From assembly GCA_039812465.1 (NCBI GenBank), contig JBDIAS010000031.1, positions 1 through 26,717 of the forward strand: a stretch of 26,717 bases of DNA, written 5' to 3'. Made by a program: the position numbers and the translations under genes. How positions within the stretch are numbered: position 1 is the first letter of the stretch; each line of letters opens with the position of its first letter. Shown here piece after piece: positions 1 to 8,600 of the stretch. This DNA is from Austwickia sp039812465. Its GTDB lineage: Bacteria > Actinomycetota > Actinomycetes > Actinomycetales > Dermatophilaceae. The notes beneath the pieces are model-generated. The model did not search any database and was not told where the DNA came from. It saw only the letters and a list, made by a program, of their open reading frames with translations.

Positions 1-51
1 GGGTGGATCGGTCGGTGCGGGTGGATCGGTCGGTGCGGGTGGATCGGTGGG
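1..51. repeat. 18-bp tandem repeat at window edge
   Basis: Two identical 18-base units, GGGTGGATCGGTCGGTGC, at 1-18 and 19-36 are followed by a partial third copy (37-49) that then diverges. The array begins at base 1, so it may extend outside the window. It lies just downstream of the tadC stop codon on the minus strand. No stem-loop typical of a terminator is seen in it. Confidence 0.85.
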
Positions 52-83
52 AAGGCCCGTACGACGACGGGGCGGGACCTGCC

Positions 84-1010
84 TCACGGCCCGAGTCGGA
101 GGGCGATCAGACCGGGATAGACCGCGAAGATCACGGTCACCGGGAGGATCAGGAAGACGACGGGCACCATCATCGAGATCTCTCGACGGCCCGCAGCCTC
201 CAGCACCTGCCGGCGGCCCTGCTCACGCGCGTCGGCGGCCTGTGCGCGCAGCACCTCCCCCAGTGGCGTGCCGCGCTCCATCGCGATGATGACGCCCTGG
301 ACGAATCGCTCCAGGGAGGGCAGGGCGACACGGTCCGCGACGCCGCGCAACGCGGTCGGCAGGCTGGCGCCCGCGCGGGTCTCATGAAGGGCCTGGCGCA
401 GCTCCCCGGCGAGGTCGCCGGTGGCCAGGCGACACACCCGTTCCAGGGCCGCGCCGGCCCCCTCGCCTGCGCTCACGGACAGGGCGAGGAGCTCCGCGAC
501 CGTCGGGAACTGCGCCAGCATCCGGTCCTGCCGCCGCCGCACCTCACGGGTGAGCAGATAGTCACGTGCAAGAACGCCGATCGCGCCGGCGAGGGGCGGC
601 AGCAACGTCGCCAGGATCGGGGACTGCGGTTGCGCGCGCCAGGCGAAGGCGCCCGCCACGACCCCGAGGCCTGCCCCCGCGAGCCCGTACATCAGTTGCT
701 CCGTCCGGAAGGCGGCGACGTCCGGCGCGCGGCCGGCCCGCACCAGCCGGCGCGAGAGCGCCGCGTCCCCGCCGAGGACCGCGCCGAGGCCCGTGGCGGC
801 CCGTCGCCTCATCCGGGTCAGCGCGGGACCCCAGCGGGATTCCGCGTCGGCCGGGGCGAGCAGGCGCGAAGGTGGGGCGTCGCGCAGGTACGGCGCCAGG
901 CGCTGTTCCAACCGCGGGCGCCGCAGTGACGCCAGGTGCCACCCGACCAGCACGAGCCCGACGCCGAACACCGCGCCCAGCAGCGCCCCCGCCGCCGCCG
1001 ACGCGCTCAC
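84..1010 (-). CDS. tadC: Tad/Flp pilus assembly platform protein TadC (type II secretion F domain)
   Basis: This 308-residue inner-membrane protein is the second platform subunit of the Tad pilus, which together with TadB anchors the TadA ATPase. An N-terminal membrane segment (about residues 2-24) precedes a basic cytoplasmic stretch. Two hydrophobic segments follow around 125-165, then a T2SSF-like helical domain rich in the family pattern (FPTVAELLALSVSAGEGAGAALERV, given here in parts: FPTVAELL, LSVSAGEG). A last membrane segment, MMVPVVFLILPVTVIFAVYP, lies near the C-terminus. The GTG start overlaps the tadB stop in a GTGA, so translation is probably coupled. It is the third gene of tadA-tadB-tadC. 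Pilin and TadE/F-like genes would be expected further along the minus strand, outside the window. The assignment to TadC rather than TadB rests on gene order. Confidence 0.88.
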   Translation of the reverse strand: MSASAAAGALLGAVFGVGLVLVGWHLASLRRPRLEQRLAPYLRDAPPSRLLAPADAESRWGPALTRMRRRAATGLGAVLGGDAALSRRLVRAGRAPDVAAFRTEQLMYGLAGAGLGVVAGAFAWRAQPQSPILATLLPPLAGAIGVLARDYLLTREVRRRQDRMLAQFPTVAELLALSVSAGEGAGAALERVCRLATGDLAGELRQALHETRAGASLPTALRGVADRVALPSLERFVQGVIIAMERGTPLGEVLRAQAADAREQGRRQVLEAAGRREISMMVPVVFLILPVTVIFAVYPGLIALRLGP

Positions 1011-1867
1011 CGCAGGACCCTCTCGTCCTGTGGGAGCCGCCCCAGTCGGATCATCATCCGGTAGGCGACCACACAGACCACGGCGCCGGCGGCCAGGAGC
1101 AGGGCTCCCTGCGGGGTGGCGTAGGAGCGGACCGAGTCCGGCCGCGTCGAGAGCATCGCCAGCACGATCCAGGGCGCGGCGACCGCCAGCCGCGCGGCGT
1201 TCACGGTCCAGCTCTGGCGCGCCTCCAGCTCCGCACGCGTGCGGGCGTCCTCCCGCAGGAACGCAGAGAGCGCGCGCAGCAGCCGACCCAGGTCCGCGCC
1301 GCCGACGTCGCGCGCGATCCGCAGCGACTCCACGAGGCGGTCGGCGACCGGGTCGGCGAGGCGCTCCTTGAGGCGGTCCAGGCACACGGAGAAGCGGCCG
1401 CTGGCCCGGTAGTCGTGTCCGAAGGCGGCGAACGCCGGCCGGAGTTCCTCCGGTCCGCGCGTCCCCACCTGCGTGACCGCCTCGGGCAGCGACATCCCGG
1501 CGCGCACCGCAGAGCCGATGTGGTCGACGACGTCCGGCCACGCCTCGCGCAGGACCGCGCGGCGGTCCCGGGCCCGGGATCGCAGCAGGAGCACCGGGGC
1601 GGCGGCCGCTCCGAGGCCGAACGCCACGGCGAGCGGCCATACGCGGGTGAGGGCGCCGTACGCCACCGCGACCGCGACGCCCAGGGCAGCGCACGCTGTG
1701 AGCAGCCGCGCCAGGGAGGCCCCTCCCAGGCCCGTGCCGATCAGGTCGTCACGCAGGCGATCGCGCCACGACGCGCCGCCTCGCGGCCGGTCGGCTTGCG
1801 GCCACCAGGACCACCAGCAGCAGGCCAGTCCCGCGCCGAACAGCAGACCCACGGCGACGCCCGACAC
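1007..1867 (-). CDS. tadB: Tad/Flp pilus assembly platform protein TadB (type II secretion F domain)
   Basis: This 286-residue membrane protein is the first inner-membrane platform subunit of the Tad system. Hydrophobic segments lie at the N-terminus (about 3-22), around 52-95 (two adjacent) and at the C-terminus (about 230-272). The central part holds a T2SSF-type helical domain beginning near WPDVVDHIGSAVRAGMSLPEAV, of which the pattern G-SLPEAV is typical of the family. The GTG start lies 3 bases after the tadA stop and a GAGGG-like ribosome site sits in the end of tadA. Its stop overlaps the tadC start by 4 bases. The compact spacing shows one operon and one complex. Confidence 0.88.
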   Translation of the reverse strand: MSGVAVGLLFGAGLACCWWSWWPQADRPRGGASWRDRLRDDLIGTGLGGASLARLLTACAALGVAVAVAYGALTRVWPLAVAFGLGAAAAPVLLLRSRARDRRAVLREAWPDVVDHIGSAVRAGMSLPEAVTQVGTRGPEELRPAFAAFGHDYRASGRFSVCLDRLKERLADPVADRLVESLRIARDVGGADLGRLLRALSAFLREDARTRAELEARQSWTVNAARLAVAAPWIVLAMLSTRPDSVRSYATPQGALLLAAGAVVCVVAYRMMIRLGRLPQDERVLR

Positions 1868-1870
1868 CGC

Positions 1871-3097
1871 TCAGCCCTCACCGAGCAGCGCGGCGAGGTC
1901 ATAGCCCGCCCGCTCGAACCGATCCCGGTGCGGCGGGAACCCGCTGCCGCGCACCAGACGGCCGCCGCGGGTCCCGTACAGCTCCTCGACCTCGACCACG
2001 TCGCCCTCGACGCGCCCGGACACCCCGGCGATCTCGTGGACCCGGCGGGACCCGTCGCGCAGCAGCCGCATGTGGACGACCAGGTCGACCGCGCCGGCCA
2101 CGGTCGGCACCACGAAGCGGGAGCCGACGTTCTCGCCGGCGAGCAGCGGCAGCGTGCACATCTTGGTGATCGCCTCGCGGGCGGAGTTGGCGTGCAGCGA
2201 GCACATGCCGGGCACGCCGGCGTTCAGCGCGAGCAGCAGGTCGAGCGCCTCCGCCTGGCGGACCTCTCCCACGATGATGCGGCTCGGGCGCATCCGCAGC
2301 GCCTCGGTGACCAGCCGCCGCAGCGGCACCTCGCCCGTGCCCTCCAGGCTGGGCTGGCGGCATTGCATCGCCGCCCAGTCGCGGCTGGCCAGCTTGAGCT
2401 CGAAGACCTCCTCGCAGCTGACGATGCGTTCCCGGGGCGGGATCGCCGAGGCCAGGCAGTTGAGCAGGGTCGTTTTCCCGGCCTGAGTTCCCCCGCTAAT
2501 CAACAGGTTCAGCCCGGCGCCGACCGCAGCGTGCAGGAACGCCGCGGCCCCGCGCGGTAGCGTCCCCAGGCGCACCAGGTCGTCCAGGCTCTCGGCGCGG
2601 ACGACGAACTTGCGGATGTTGACCAGCCAATGCTGGCGGGAGACGTCGGGGATGACCACGTGCAGGCGGCTGCCGTCCGGCAGCACGGCGTCGACGAACG
2701 GGCTGGAGATGTCGACGCGGCGGCCGCTCGACTTCAGCATCCGCTCCACCAGGTCGCGGACCTCCTGCTCGGTCAGGATCGTCGGGGTGAGCTCCGAGAC
2801 CCCGCCGCGGCAGACGAACACCTGGTGCGGCGCGTTGATCCAAATCTCCTCGACCCGGGGGTCGTCGAGGTACGCCTGCAGGGGTCCGTAGCCGGCGACA
2901 GCGTCCAGCACCGCGCGGACCGCGCCCTCCACATCCGCGAGCGGCGCCAAGCCGCCGAGCAGGCTGCGCCGGTGATAGTCGTCGACCGCCTCACGGACCA
3001 GCGCCTCCACGCTCGCCCGCTGGCCCATCGGGTCCAGGCCCCGGCGGCGGACCAGCTCGCGGACCTCGCCCTCCACGACCTGCACGCCCTGCGTCAT
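1871..3097 (-). CDS. tadA: TadA/CpaF-family pilus assembly ATPase
   Basis: This 408-residue cytoplasmic secretion ATPase of the GspE/VirB11 superfamily powers Tad pilus assembly. The N-terminal domain (about 1-100) carries the CpaF-like text DDPRVEEIWINAP. The Walker A motif is GGTQAGKTT at about 202-210, with K208 as the phosphate-binding lysine. An Asp/His-box region follows (around CEEVFELKL), then the Walker B-like RIIVGEVR and the His-box SLHANSAREA. GGTQAGKTT in place of the commoner GGTGSGKTT is, to my knowledge, usual in actinobacterial members. The ATG is preceded by a GGGGGTGG ribosome site. It is the first gene of the operon, with tadB starting 3 bases after its stop. Length is normal for the family. 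Confidence 0.93.
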   Translation of the reverse strand: MTQGVQVVEGEVRELVRRRGLDPMGQRASVEALVREAVDDYHRRSLLGGLAPLADVEGAVRAVLDAVAGYGPLQAYLDDPRVEEIWINAPHQVFVCRGGVSELTPTILTEQEVRDLVERMLKSSGRRVDISSPFVDAVLPDGSRLHVVIPDVSRQHWLVNIRKFVVRAESLDDLVRLGTLPRGAAAFLHAAVGAGLNLLISGGTQAGKTTLLNCLASAIPPRERIVSCEEVFELKLASRDWAAMQCRQPSLEGTGEVPLRRLVTEALRMRPSRIIVGEVRQAEALDLLLALNAGVPGMCSLHANSAREAITKMCTLPLLAGENVGSRFVVPTVAGAVDLVVHMRLLRDGSRRVHEIAGVSGRVEGDVVEVEELYGTRGGRLVRGSGFPPHRDRFERAGYDLAALLGEG

Positions 3098-3124
3098 CGG
3101 CCACCCCCGGCCCCGTCGGGATGC

Positions 3125-3153
3125 CTGGACATTCGTCCAGCTCCGTCAGGTTA
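3125..3153 (-). promoter_or_regulatory. Possible tadABC promoter with inverted-repeat operator
   Basis: On the minus strand a TAACCT (3148-3153) fits the actinobacterial -10 pattern TANNNT. Just downstream of the start point it would give, a perfect inverted repeat CTGGAC-ATTC-GTCCAG (3125-3140) is placed like a repressor operator. It could also form a short hairpin in the mRNA leader. No good -35 is visible, so this is a proposal only. Confidence 0.35.
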
Positions 3154-3285
3154 GGCAATCGCCGCGAACGAGCCGCCGCTTCATCCACAGGCACCCTCGC
3201 CCGCCGACAGCGCGACCGCCCGGCGGGCCCCCGTCAGCGCTGGCGCGCAACCGCATTCAACGCAGCCAGCGCCACCCGAGGAGAT

Positions 3286-3301
3286 TGTGAGATGAATCAC
3301 A
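3286..3301. promoter_or_regulatory. CRP/GlxR-type cAMP receptor binding site
   Basis: TGTGAGATGAATCACA is a perfect TGTGA-N6-TCACA palindrome and fits the actinobacterial GlxR/Crp consensus, including the central T. Its centre (3293.5) lies about 42 bases before the inferred start of transcription at 3336, which is the class II activator position overlapping the -35. It lies 189 bases from the tadA start on the other strand, so it could also act on the pilus operon. Confidence 0.72.
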
Positions 3302-3323
3302 TCCGGGTCGGAGGCGCCCGGGC

Positions 3324-3329
3324 TAGCGT
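3324..3329 (+). promoter_or_regulatory. -10 element of leaderless methyltransferase gene
   Basis: TAGCGT fits TANNNT and is followed by exactly 6 bases and then the ATG at 3336, as expected for a leaderless actinobacterial transcript. No ribosome binding site is seen. The -35 position falls at the edge of the CRP-type palindrome. Confidence 0.6.
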
Positions 3330-3335
3330 CCGGTC

Positions 3336-3389
3336 ATGGCCCGCCCCCGCGCCATGGCCCTCCCCCGCGCCATGACCCTCCCCCGCGCC
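3336..3389 (+). repeat. Three 18-bp repeats carrying three ATG codons
   Basis: Units at 3336-3353, 3354-3371 and 3372-3389 are near-identical, each starting with ATG and ending CCCCCGCGCC. They encode MARPRA, MALPRA and MTLPRA at the N-terminus of the methyltransferase, giving three in-frame start codons. Confidence 0.85.
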
Positions 3390-4016
3390 GTCGACGTGGT
3401 GCTGTCCGACCGATTCGTCGGCGCCTGGCGCGCGGCCGCCGCCGCGGCCGCGCGCGGCACCGTGGTCGAGTTCGGGTTCGGCTCGGGCCTCAACCTGCCG
3501 CACTACTCCGACGCCGTCGAGCGGGTCCTGGCCGTCGAACCGGACGACGAGGCCTGGGCCGCCGCGCTCGCCTCCGGCCGCGTAGGCGCCTTCGGGCGAC
3601 CCGTGGAACGTGCCGGGATCGACGCGGCCGACGTGCCGCTAGCCGACGGCAGCGCCGACTCCGTGGTCGCCACCTGGACGCTGTGCTCGATCGCGCACAT
3701 CGGACCCGCCCTCGCGGAGGCGCGTCGACTGCTGCGCTCCGGGGGTCGCCTGCACCTCGCGGAGCATTCCCTGGCGCCGACGGCCCGGGTCGCGGGCGTC
3801 CAACGGCGACTGCAGCCCACCTGGGGACGGCTCGCGGGCGGGTGCCACCTCGACCGGGATATCCCGGCGCTGCTCTCCGACGGCGGGTTCGACCCGTCCG
3901 GGCTGACCCGCCGGTACCTCACCCGCGCCGCGCCCCTACGACCCTGGACGTGGTTCGTGGCCGGTGCCGCCCGACCGACCGATGGGTCGGCTGGGTCGGA
4001 TGAATCGGCGCCTTAG
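3336..4016 (+). CDS. Class I SAM-dependent methyltransferase
   Basis: This 226-residue methyltransferase has a Methyltransf_11-like fold. Motif I is VVEFGFGSGLNLPHY at about residues 43-57 (the GxGxG loop binding S-adenosylmethionine). It is followed by the acidic motif VLAVEPDDEAW, then LADGSADSVVATWTLCSI and the motif III-like LLRSGGRLHLAEH. Such proteins are often annotated as phospholipid or UbiE-like methyltransferases; the substrate cannot be read from the sequence. The start at 3336 is chosen because a TAGCGT -10 lies 6 bases upstream. ATG codons at 3354 and 3372 inside the 18-bp repeats are alternatives. The preceding CRP-type site suggests cAMP-linked control. The last codons overlap the convergent nitronate monooxygenase gene by 4 bases. 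Confidence 0.88.
   Translation: MARPRAMALPRAMTLPRAVDVVLSDRFVGAWRAAAAAAARGTVVEFGFGSGLNLPHYSDAVERVLAVEPDDEAWAAALASGRVGAFGRPVERAGIDAADVPLADGSADSVVATWTLCSIAHIGPALAEARRLLRSGGRLHLAEHSLAPTARVAGVQRRLQPTWGRLAGGCHLDRDIPALLSDGGFDPSGLTRRYLTRAAPLRPWTWFVAGAARPTDGSAGSDESAP
3975..3990. terminator. Short hairpin between convergent genes
   Basis: CCGACC-GATG-GGTCGG forms a 6-bp stem near the 3' end of the methyltransferase gene and 23 bases beyond the stop of the convergent gene. It could act as a terminator for the minus-strand transcript. It has no T-tract, so the role is tentative. Confidence 0.3.
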
Positions 4017-5446
4017 TCGGCGTCCGGCAGCGCCGAGACCAGCCAGTCGACAGCCTCCTGCGCGGTCCAGCCGTCGGGGTGCAGTTCCAGCAGGCGACGC
4101 GGCCCGTCCAGGTCCTGGCCCAGGGTGATCGCGGGCAACTCGACGTACCCGTCCTTGCGCTCCTGCCCGAGGCCGATGTTCGCCATCAGCGCGTTGCACA
4201 GGCACTTGCGGCCCTCCGTCGCCTCGACCGTGCCGCCCTTGCGCAAGTAGGCGTCCACCGGCTCCGAGGCGCACCGGTAGCCGACGCTACCGTCGGGGCG
4301 CTCGTACGCCTCCCGCAGGTAGCTCAGGTCGCACAGCCGGGGCCGCGCCTCGTACACCTCCTGGACCGACAGGCTGCCCGGCACCTGGGCGACCTTGAAC
4401 GGGAAGCCCGTCGGGGAGGCGCGCGGGTCGTTGCGCACGCTCAGCGAGCCGTCGGCGAGCCCGTCGATCATGCGCTGCCGGTACGCCTCGACCAGCCCCG
4501 AGTCCTTCGACAGCGCGAAGATCGTGCCGCACTGCACCCCCGCCGCGCCTTGCGCGACGACCTCCGCCACGGCCTCGGGCGTGGAGTAGCCGCCCGCGAC
4601 CCAGAACGGCAGCCCGACGCCCGCGATCTTGGACAGGTCGGCCATGTCCCGGGCGCCATAGACCGGGTCTCCCGACTCGTCGAGCTGCATCTTGCCGCGC
4701 GGCGGCGCGCTGTGACCCCCCGCGTTGGGACCTTCGACGACGAACCCGTCGGGACGGATCTCCTCGTCGCGGTACAGGTAGCTGGCGAGGCTGTGCAGGG
4801 AGATGATCGCCAGGAAGTCCGGGCGGCGCATCGACGGCAGGGGGTCTCCGAGGACCTCGCGCGGGTCGACGGTGGAGCGGTGCTGGCGCGTCGAACCCGT
4901 CACGTCGATCGTGATCGAGCCGGGACGGCCCGCCGCCAGTTCGGTGAGCAGACGGGGGATCTCGCGCGGGATCCCGGCCCCCATCAGGACGTAGTCCACG
5001 TCCGCGAGCACCGCGCCCAGCGCGGCCGCCGGCGTGGCCATCTGGATCTTCTCCAGGAAGTTGACCCCGACCACGCCGTCGTGGCCCTCCTTGGCGAGCC
5101 AGACCTCGACGAAGTTGCCGAGCACCCCCAGCTCCACCGCGTCGCGGGAGATGTCGATCGTCAGGGTGGGGTTGGGCCGGTACGGGGATCCCCCGCGGCC
5201 GTCGCGCCGGTAGTACTTCTTCAGCGCCCGCTCGACCAGGGCCGGTTGGGGGAAGTGCTCCAGTGCCCGGAGCCGATGCCCGCCGGGGTCGCCGTCCTGC
5301 AGTGACCTGGCCAGCACCGCGTCCAACGCCGTGCCCGAGACGACGCCCAGCTGGCCGCGCCGCGCGATCGCGCTCGCCATCCACCAGGAGGACACCCCGA
5401 CCCCCATTCCGCCCTGGATGATCGCGGGGAGAGGACGGGTGACCAC
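4013..5446 (-). CDS. Nitronate monooxygenase (2-nitropropane dioxygenase) family FMN protein
   Basis: This 477-residue TIM-barrel flavoprotein belongs to the nitronate monooxygenase/PfaD-like family. It opens with IIQGGMGVGVSSW, the family's N-terminal FMN-binding signature. It also has GPNAGGHSAPPRG in the middle and the phosphate-binding segment WVAGGYSTPEAV...GAAGVQCGTIFA. The length and the cysteine-bearing tail (YRCASEP, GRKCLCNALMANIG) match the long actinobacterial form rather than the roughly 350-residue classical enzyme. Substrate is unknown; oxidation of nitronates or a related FMN-dependent reaction is inferred from the family. The GTG start at 5446 is preceded by GGAGGT (5453-5458) at a 6-base spacing. 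Upstream codons in the same frame continue open but lie antisense to the next gene and are not used. Confidence 0.88.
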   Translation of the reverse strand: MVTRPLPAIIQGGMGVGVSSWWMASAIARRGQLGVVSGTALDAVLARSLQDGDPGGHRLRALEHFPQPALVERALKKYYRRDGRGGSPYRPNPTLTIDISRDAVELGVLGNFVEVWLAKEGHDGVVGVNFLEKIQMATPAAALGAVLADVDYVLMGAGIPREIPRLLTELAAGRPGSITIDVTGSTRQHRSTVDPREVLGDPLPSMRRPDFLAIISLHSLASYLYRDEEIRPDGFVVEGPNAGGHSAPPRGKMQLDESGDPVYGARDMADLSKIAGVGLPFWVAGGYSTPEAVAEVVAQGAAGVQCGTIFALSKDSGLVEAYRQRMIDGLADGSLSVRNDPRASPTGFPFKVAQVPGSLSVQEVYEARPRLCDLSYLREAYERPDGSVGYRCASEPVDAYLRKGGTVEATEGRKCLCNALMANIGLGQERKDGYVELPAITLGQDLDGPRRLLELHPDGWTAQEAVDWLVSALPDAD

Positions 5447-5487
5447 GGGCTTACCTCCGGGACGAGCGAACGGGGTCAATGGGAGCG

Positions 5488-5493
5488 ACGCTA
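5488..5493 (-). promoter_or_regulatory. Possible -10 element of the nitronate monooxygenase gene
   Basis: TAGCGT on the minus strand (TANNNT) would start transcription near 5481, giving a leader of about 35 bases with the GGAGGT ribosome site. No clear -35 is seen. An inverted repeat GCGTGCC/GGCACGC (5513-5519 and 5537-5543) lies upstream. The rest of the divergent region 5447-5695 shows nothing more that I recognise. Confidence 0.4.
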
Positions 5494-5695
5494 CTCCAGG
5501 TCGGGCGTCGGCGCGTGCCTGGATCGCGGGCCCGGGGGCACGCTGTCCGTGCGCCCTCGCTCGCCGTCCGTCTCGTCCAGATTCCACGCGCGTCCGCGGT
5601 CCCGGCTCCTCCACACCCGCGGCGTCCGGTGCCGTCGTCCACAAACGGGCGAGGCCCCCTCGGCATAGCCGGGCGATCGGGGAGATGGTGTCCGC

Positions 5696-8600
5696 GTGGA
5701 TCTTCGGGTGTGGGTGCGACGCGACGACGGGGACGAGACGCTCCTGGTGATCTCGGCCCCCGAAGGGACGCCCCTCGGGCACGCGTTGGGCGCGATGGCG
5801 GAGGCGACGGGCCGCCCCGGCCGGATGGCGGCCAGCATTGACGGCGCTCCGCTGCCCGAGAGCACGCCGCTGGGATCCCCGCCCCTGGTCCACGGCGCCC
5901 GGATTCGGCTGGACGAAAACGACGATGACGACGATGACGTGGATGAGCCGGGCCAGATCCGGGTCCTCACGGGCGCAGGGTGCCTCGTGCGCGTGGTGGC
6001 CGGGCCCGGCGCCGGCGCGGAACACCGCCTGCCGCCGGGCTCGTACGTGCTCGGCCGGGGAGAGGAGTGCCACGTACGCCTGGCCGACCCCGGCGTCTCC
6101 CGACGCCACGCCCTGCTGCGCGTCGGGGCTCGCGACGCGGCCGTCGCCGACCTCGGGTCGAGCAACGGGACTTTCCTGGGCCGGGCACGCGTCGGGCCTC
6201 GTCCGGTGGCGGTGCGGCGCGGGGTCCTGGTACGGATGGGCGCCACCGCGTGGGCGGTGGAGCGCGCGGACGAGGGGCCGCCCGCGCGAGGCAAACCGTC
6301 CGGGGCCGGCTGCCTCCTGGTCAACCGGGCTCCCCGGGCGGTGCCTGCCGCCCGGCCCGTCCGCCTGCAGCGACCCCGCGCGGCAGAGCTGCCTCCGCCG
6401 GGGCCGCTGCCGCTCCTCACGCTGCTGCTGCCGCCCGTCGTATCGCTTGTGGCCGCCCTGCTGCTGCGCCAGCCCGCGTTCCTCCTGTTCGGCCTGATGG
6501 GTCCGGCGATGTCGCTGGGCACCTACTGGACCGATCGTCGGCGTCACGGCAGGGGCCGGAAGCGGGCGCTCCAGGACTACCGCGAGGCGCTCGCGCGCCA
6601 CGACGCCCGCCTCGCGGAGACCGTCGCCGTCCGCCGCCGCGAACTGGAGCGGTCCACCCCCGGCGCCGCGGAGGCCGTCCGGGCCTGCGCGGCCCGAACC
6701 GAGGGCCTGTGGCAACGGAATCCTGCAGACCCCGATTGGCTGCGGCTGCGGATCGGGCGAGGTCGCGCAAGCGTCGATGTCCTCGTCGCGGACCCGGACG
6801 GTTCGCAGGAGTCTCCCCGCCTTCACGACGTGCCCATCGCCGTATCGCTGGCAGAGGCCGGGGTGATCGGGCTGGCGCCCCTCGCCGACCCGGACAACAC
6901 CGGTGACGCGGCGCATCGAGCCCTGGCCGGCGCGTTGCTCGCCCAGTGCGTAGCGTGGCACGGTCCGTCCCAGCTCCACGTCTGGGTGCTCGCTGCCCGG
7001 GCCGTGGATCTGGCCCGCTGGCGCTGGCTCACCCAGACCCCGCACGTCATCGCCGACGGCACGGATCCGTGCGGGGCGTTCGCTCGGGTGGGCAGCGTGG
7101 ACGCCCGGGGCGACGCGGCGCGGCGCCTGCGGGAACTGACCGCGATCCTGGAGCAGCGCGTCGGCGGGCGGGCGGCCCCCGGACAGGCGGGGCCATCCAT
7201 GCCCTGGCACCTGGTCGTGCTCGACGGGGCGCGTGAGCTGCTCGAGCAACCCGGCACGGCGGAGCTGCTGCGGGTCGGCCGCGAGGCCGGGTTCGTGGCC
7301 CTGTGCCTGGGCTCCAGCGCCGCCGAGCTCCCGGCCGAGTGCGCCCAGGTGGTCCTGGTCCGCGCAGACGGTCTCGCAGACATCCAGGGTGACGCCCATG
7401 AGGCATCCGACGTCACGGCAGATCTCGCGGACGACGCGGCCCTGCGGCTGGTCGGACTGGGCCTGGCTCCCCTCGCCGACGGGACGCCGGTGGCCGGGGA
7501 CGCTGTGCCGGACCGGGTCGACCTGGCCGACATCCTCGACGTCGACCCGCGCGTGCCGGGCGCCGTGGCGCAGGCCTGGCGTCGCCAGGGGGTGGACGCG
7601 ACGGTCGACGTGGGTCGCGACACGTCGGGGCCGGTGCGCCTCGACCTGCGGCGCGACGGCCCGCACGCGCTCGTGGGCGGGACGACCGGCTCGGGCAAGA
7701 GCGAGCTGCTGCGCACCCTCATCGCGTCTCTGGCGCTGCGCAACCGGCCCGACCGGCTCTGCTTCGTGCTCGTGGACTACAAGGGCGGCTCCGCCTTCGA
7801 CGCGTGCGCCCGCCTGCCGCACGCCGTCGGCGTCGTCACCGACCTCGACGGGGCGGCCTCCGAACGAGCCCTGACGGGGCTTCGGGCGGAGTTGCGAAGG
7901 CGCGAGGGGCTCCTGCGCGCCGCCGGTGTCGCCGACCTGGAGGGCTACGCGGCCGCGGTGGACGGGGGCGCGCGCGATCCGGCCGGCATCCCGTTGCGCC
8001 ACCTTCCGCGCATGGTCCTCGTCCTCGACGAGTTCCGCGCCTTGGCCGAGGAACTCCCCGACTTCGTCGCCGGGGTCGTGCGGTTCGCCGCGCTAGGCCG
8101 AGCCCTCGGCATTCATCTGGTGCTGGCGACCCAGCGTCCCGCCGGCATCGTCTCGGCGGACATCCGCGCAAACGTCGGCCTGCGCATCGCGCTGCGAGTG
8201 CGGGACGCAGCCGACTCCGTGGACGTCGTGGAGTCCCCCGTCGCGGCGGACCTTCCCGCCCGCTGCCCGGGGCGGGCCGTCGCGCGCAGCGGCGGCGGTC
8301 CGCTCCTCACCTTCCAGACCGCCCGGCTGGCCGCCGGGGCGTCGGCGCCGCGCGAGGTCGTGGTGCGCCCCATCCCGGACGGCGCGCTCGGCACCCCGCT
8401 GGAGGACGTGCCGGTCGCCGGGCGGGGCCCGCTCCTGGCGCCGTCCGGCGGTGCGGTCGCGCGCGGCGACCTGGACCTCGACAACGTGGTCCGCGCCACG
8501 CTCGACGCCGCCGCGGCGCTGGACGTCCCGCTGCCGGCGCCGCCCTGGCTTCCGGCGCTCCCGGAGCGCATCGCCTGGAACGAGCTCGCCCCGTCGGACG

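Noticed and set aside
566..2560. 664-codon plus-strand open frame across the tad genes
   Set aside because: It is antisense to tadA/tadB/tadC, which have clear family motifs. Its translation is low-complexity Arg/Pro/Ala/Gly, typical of shadow frames in high-GC DNA.
4013..8002. 1329-codon minus-strand frame containing the nitronate monooxygenase
   Set aside because: Only the part after 5446 shows family motifs and a ribosome site. The upstream portion is antisense to the EssC-like gene and has no recognisable domain.
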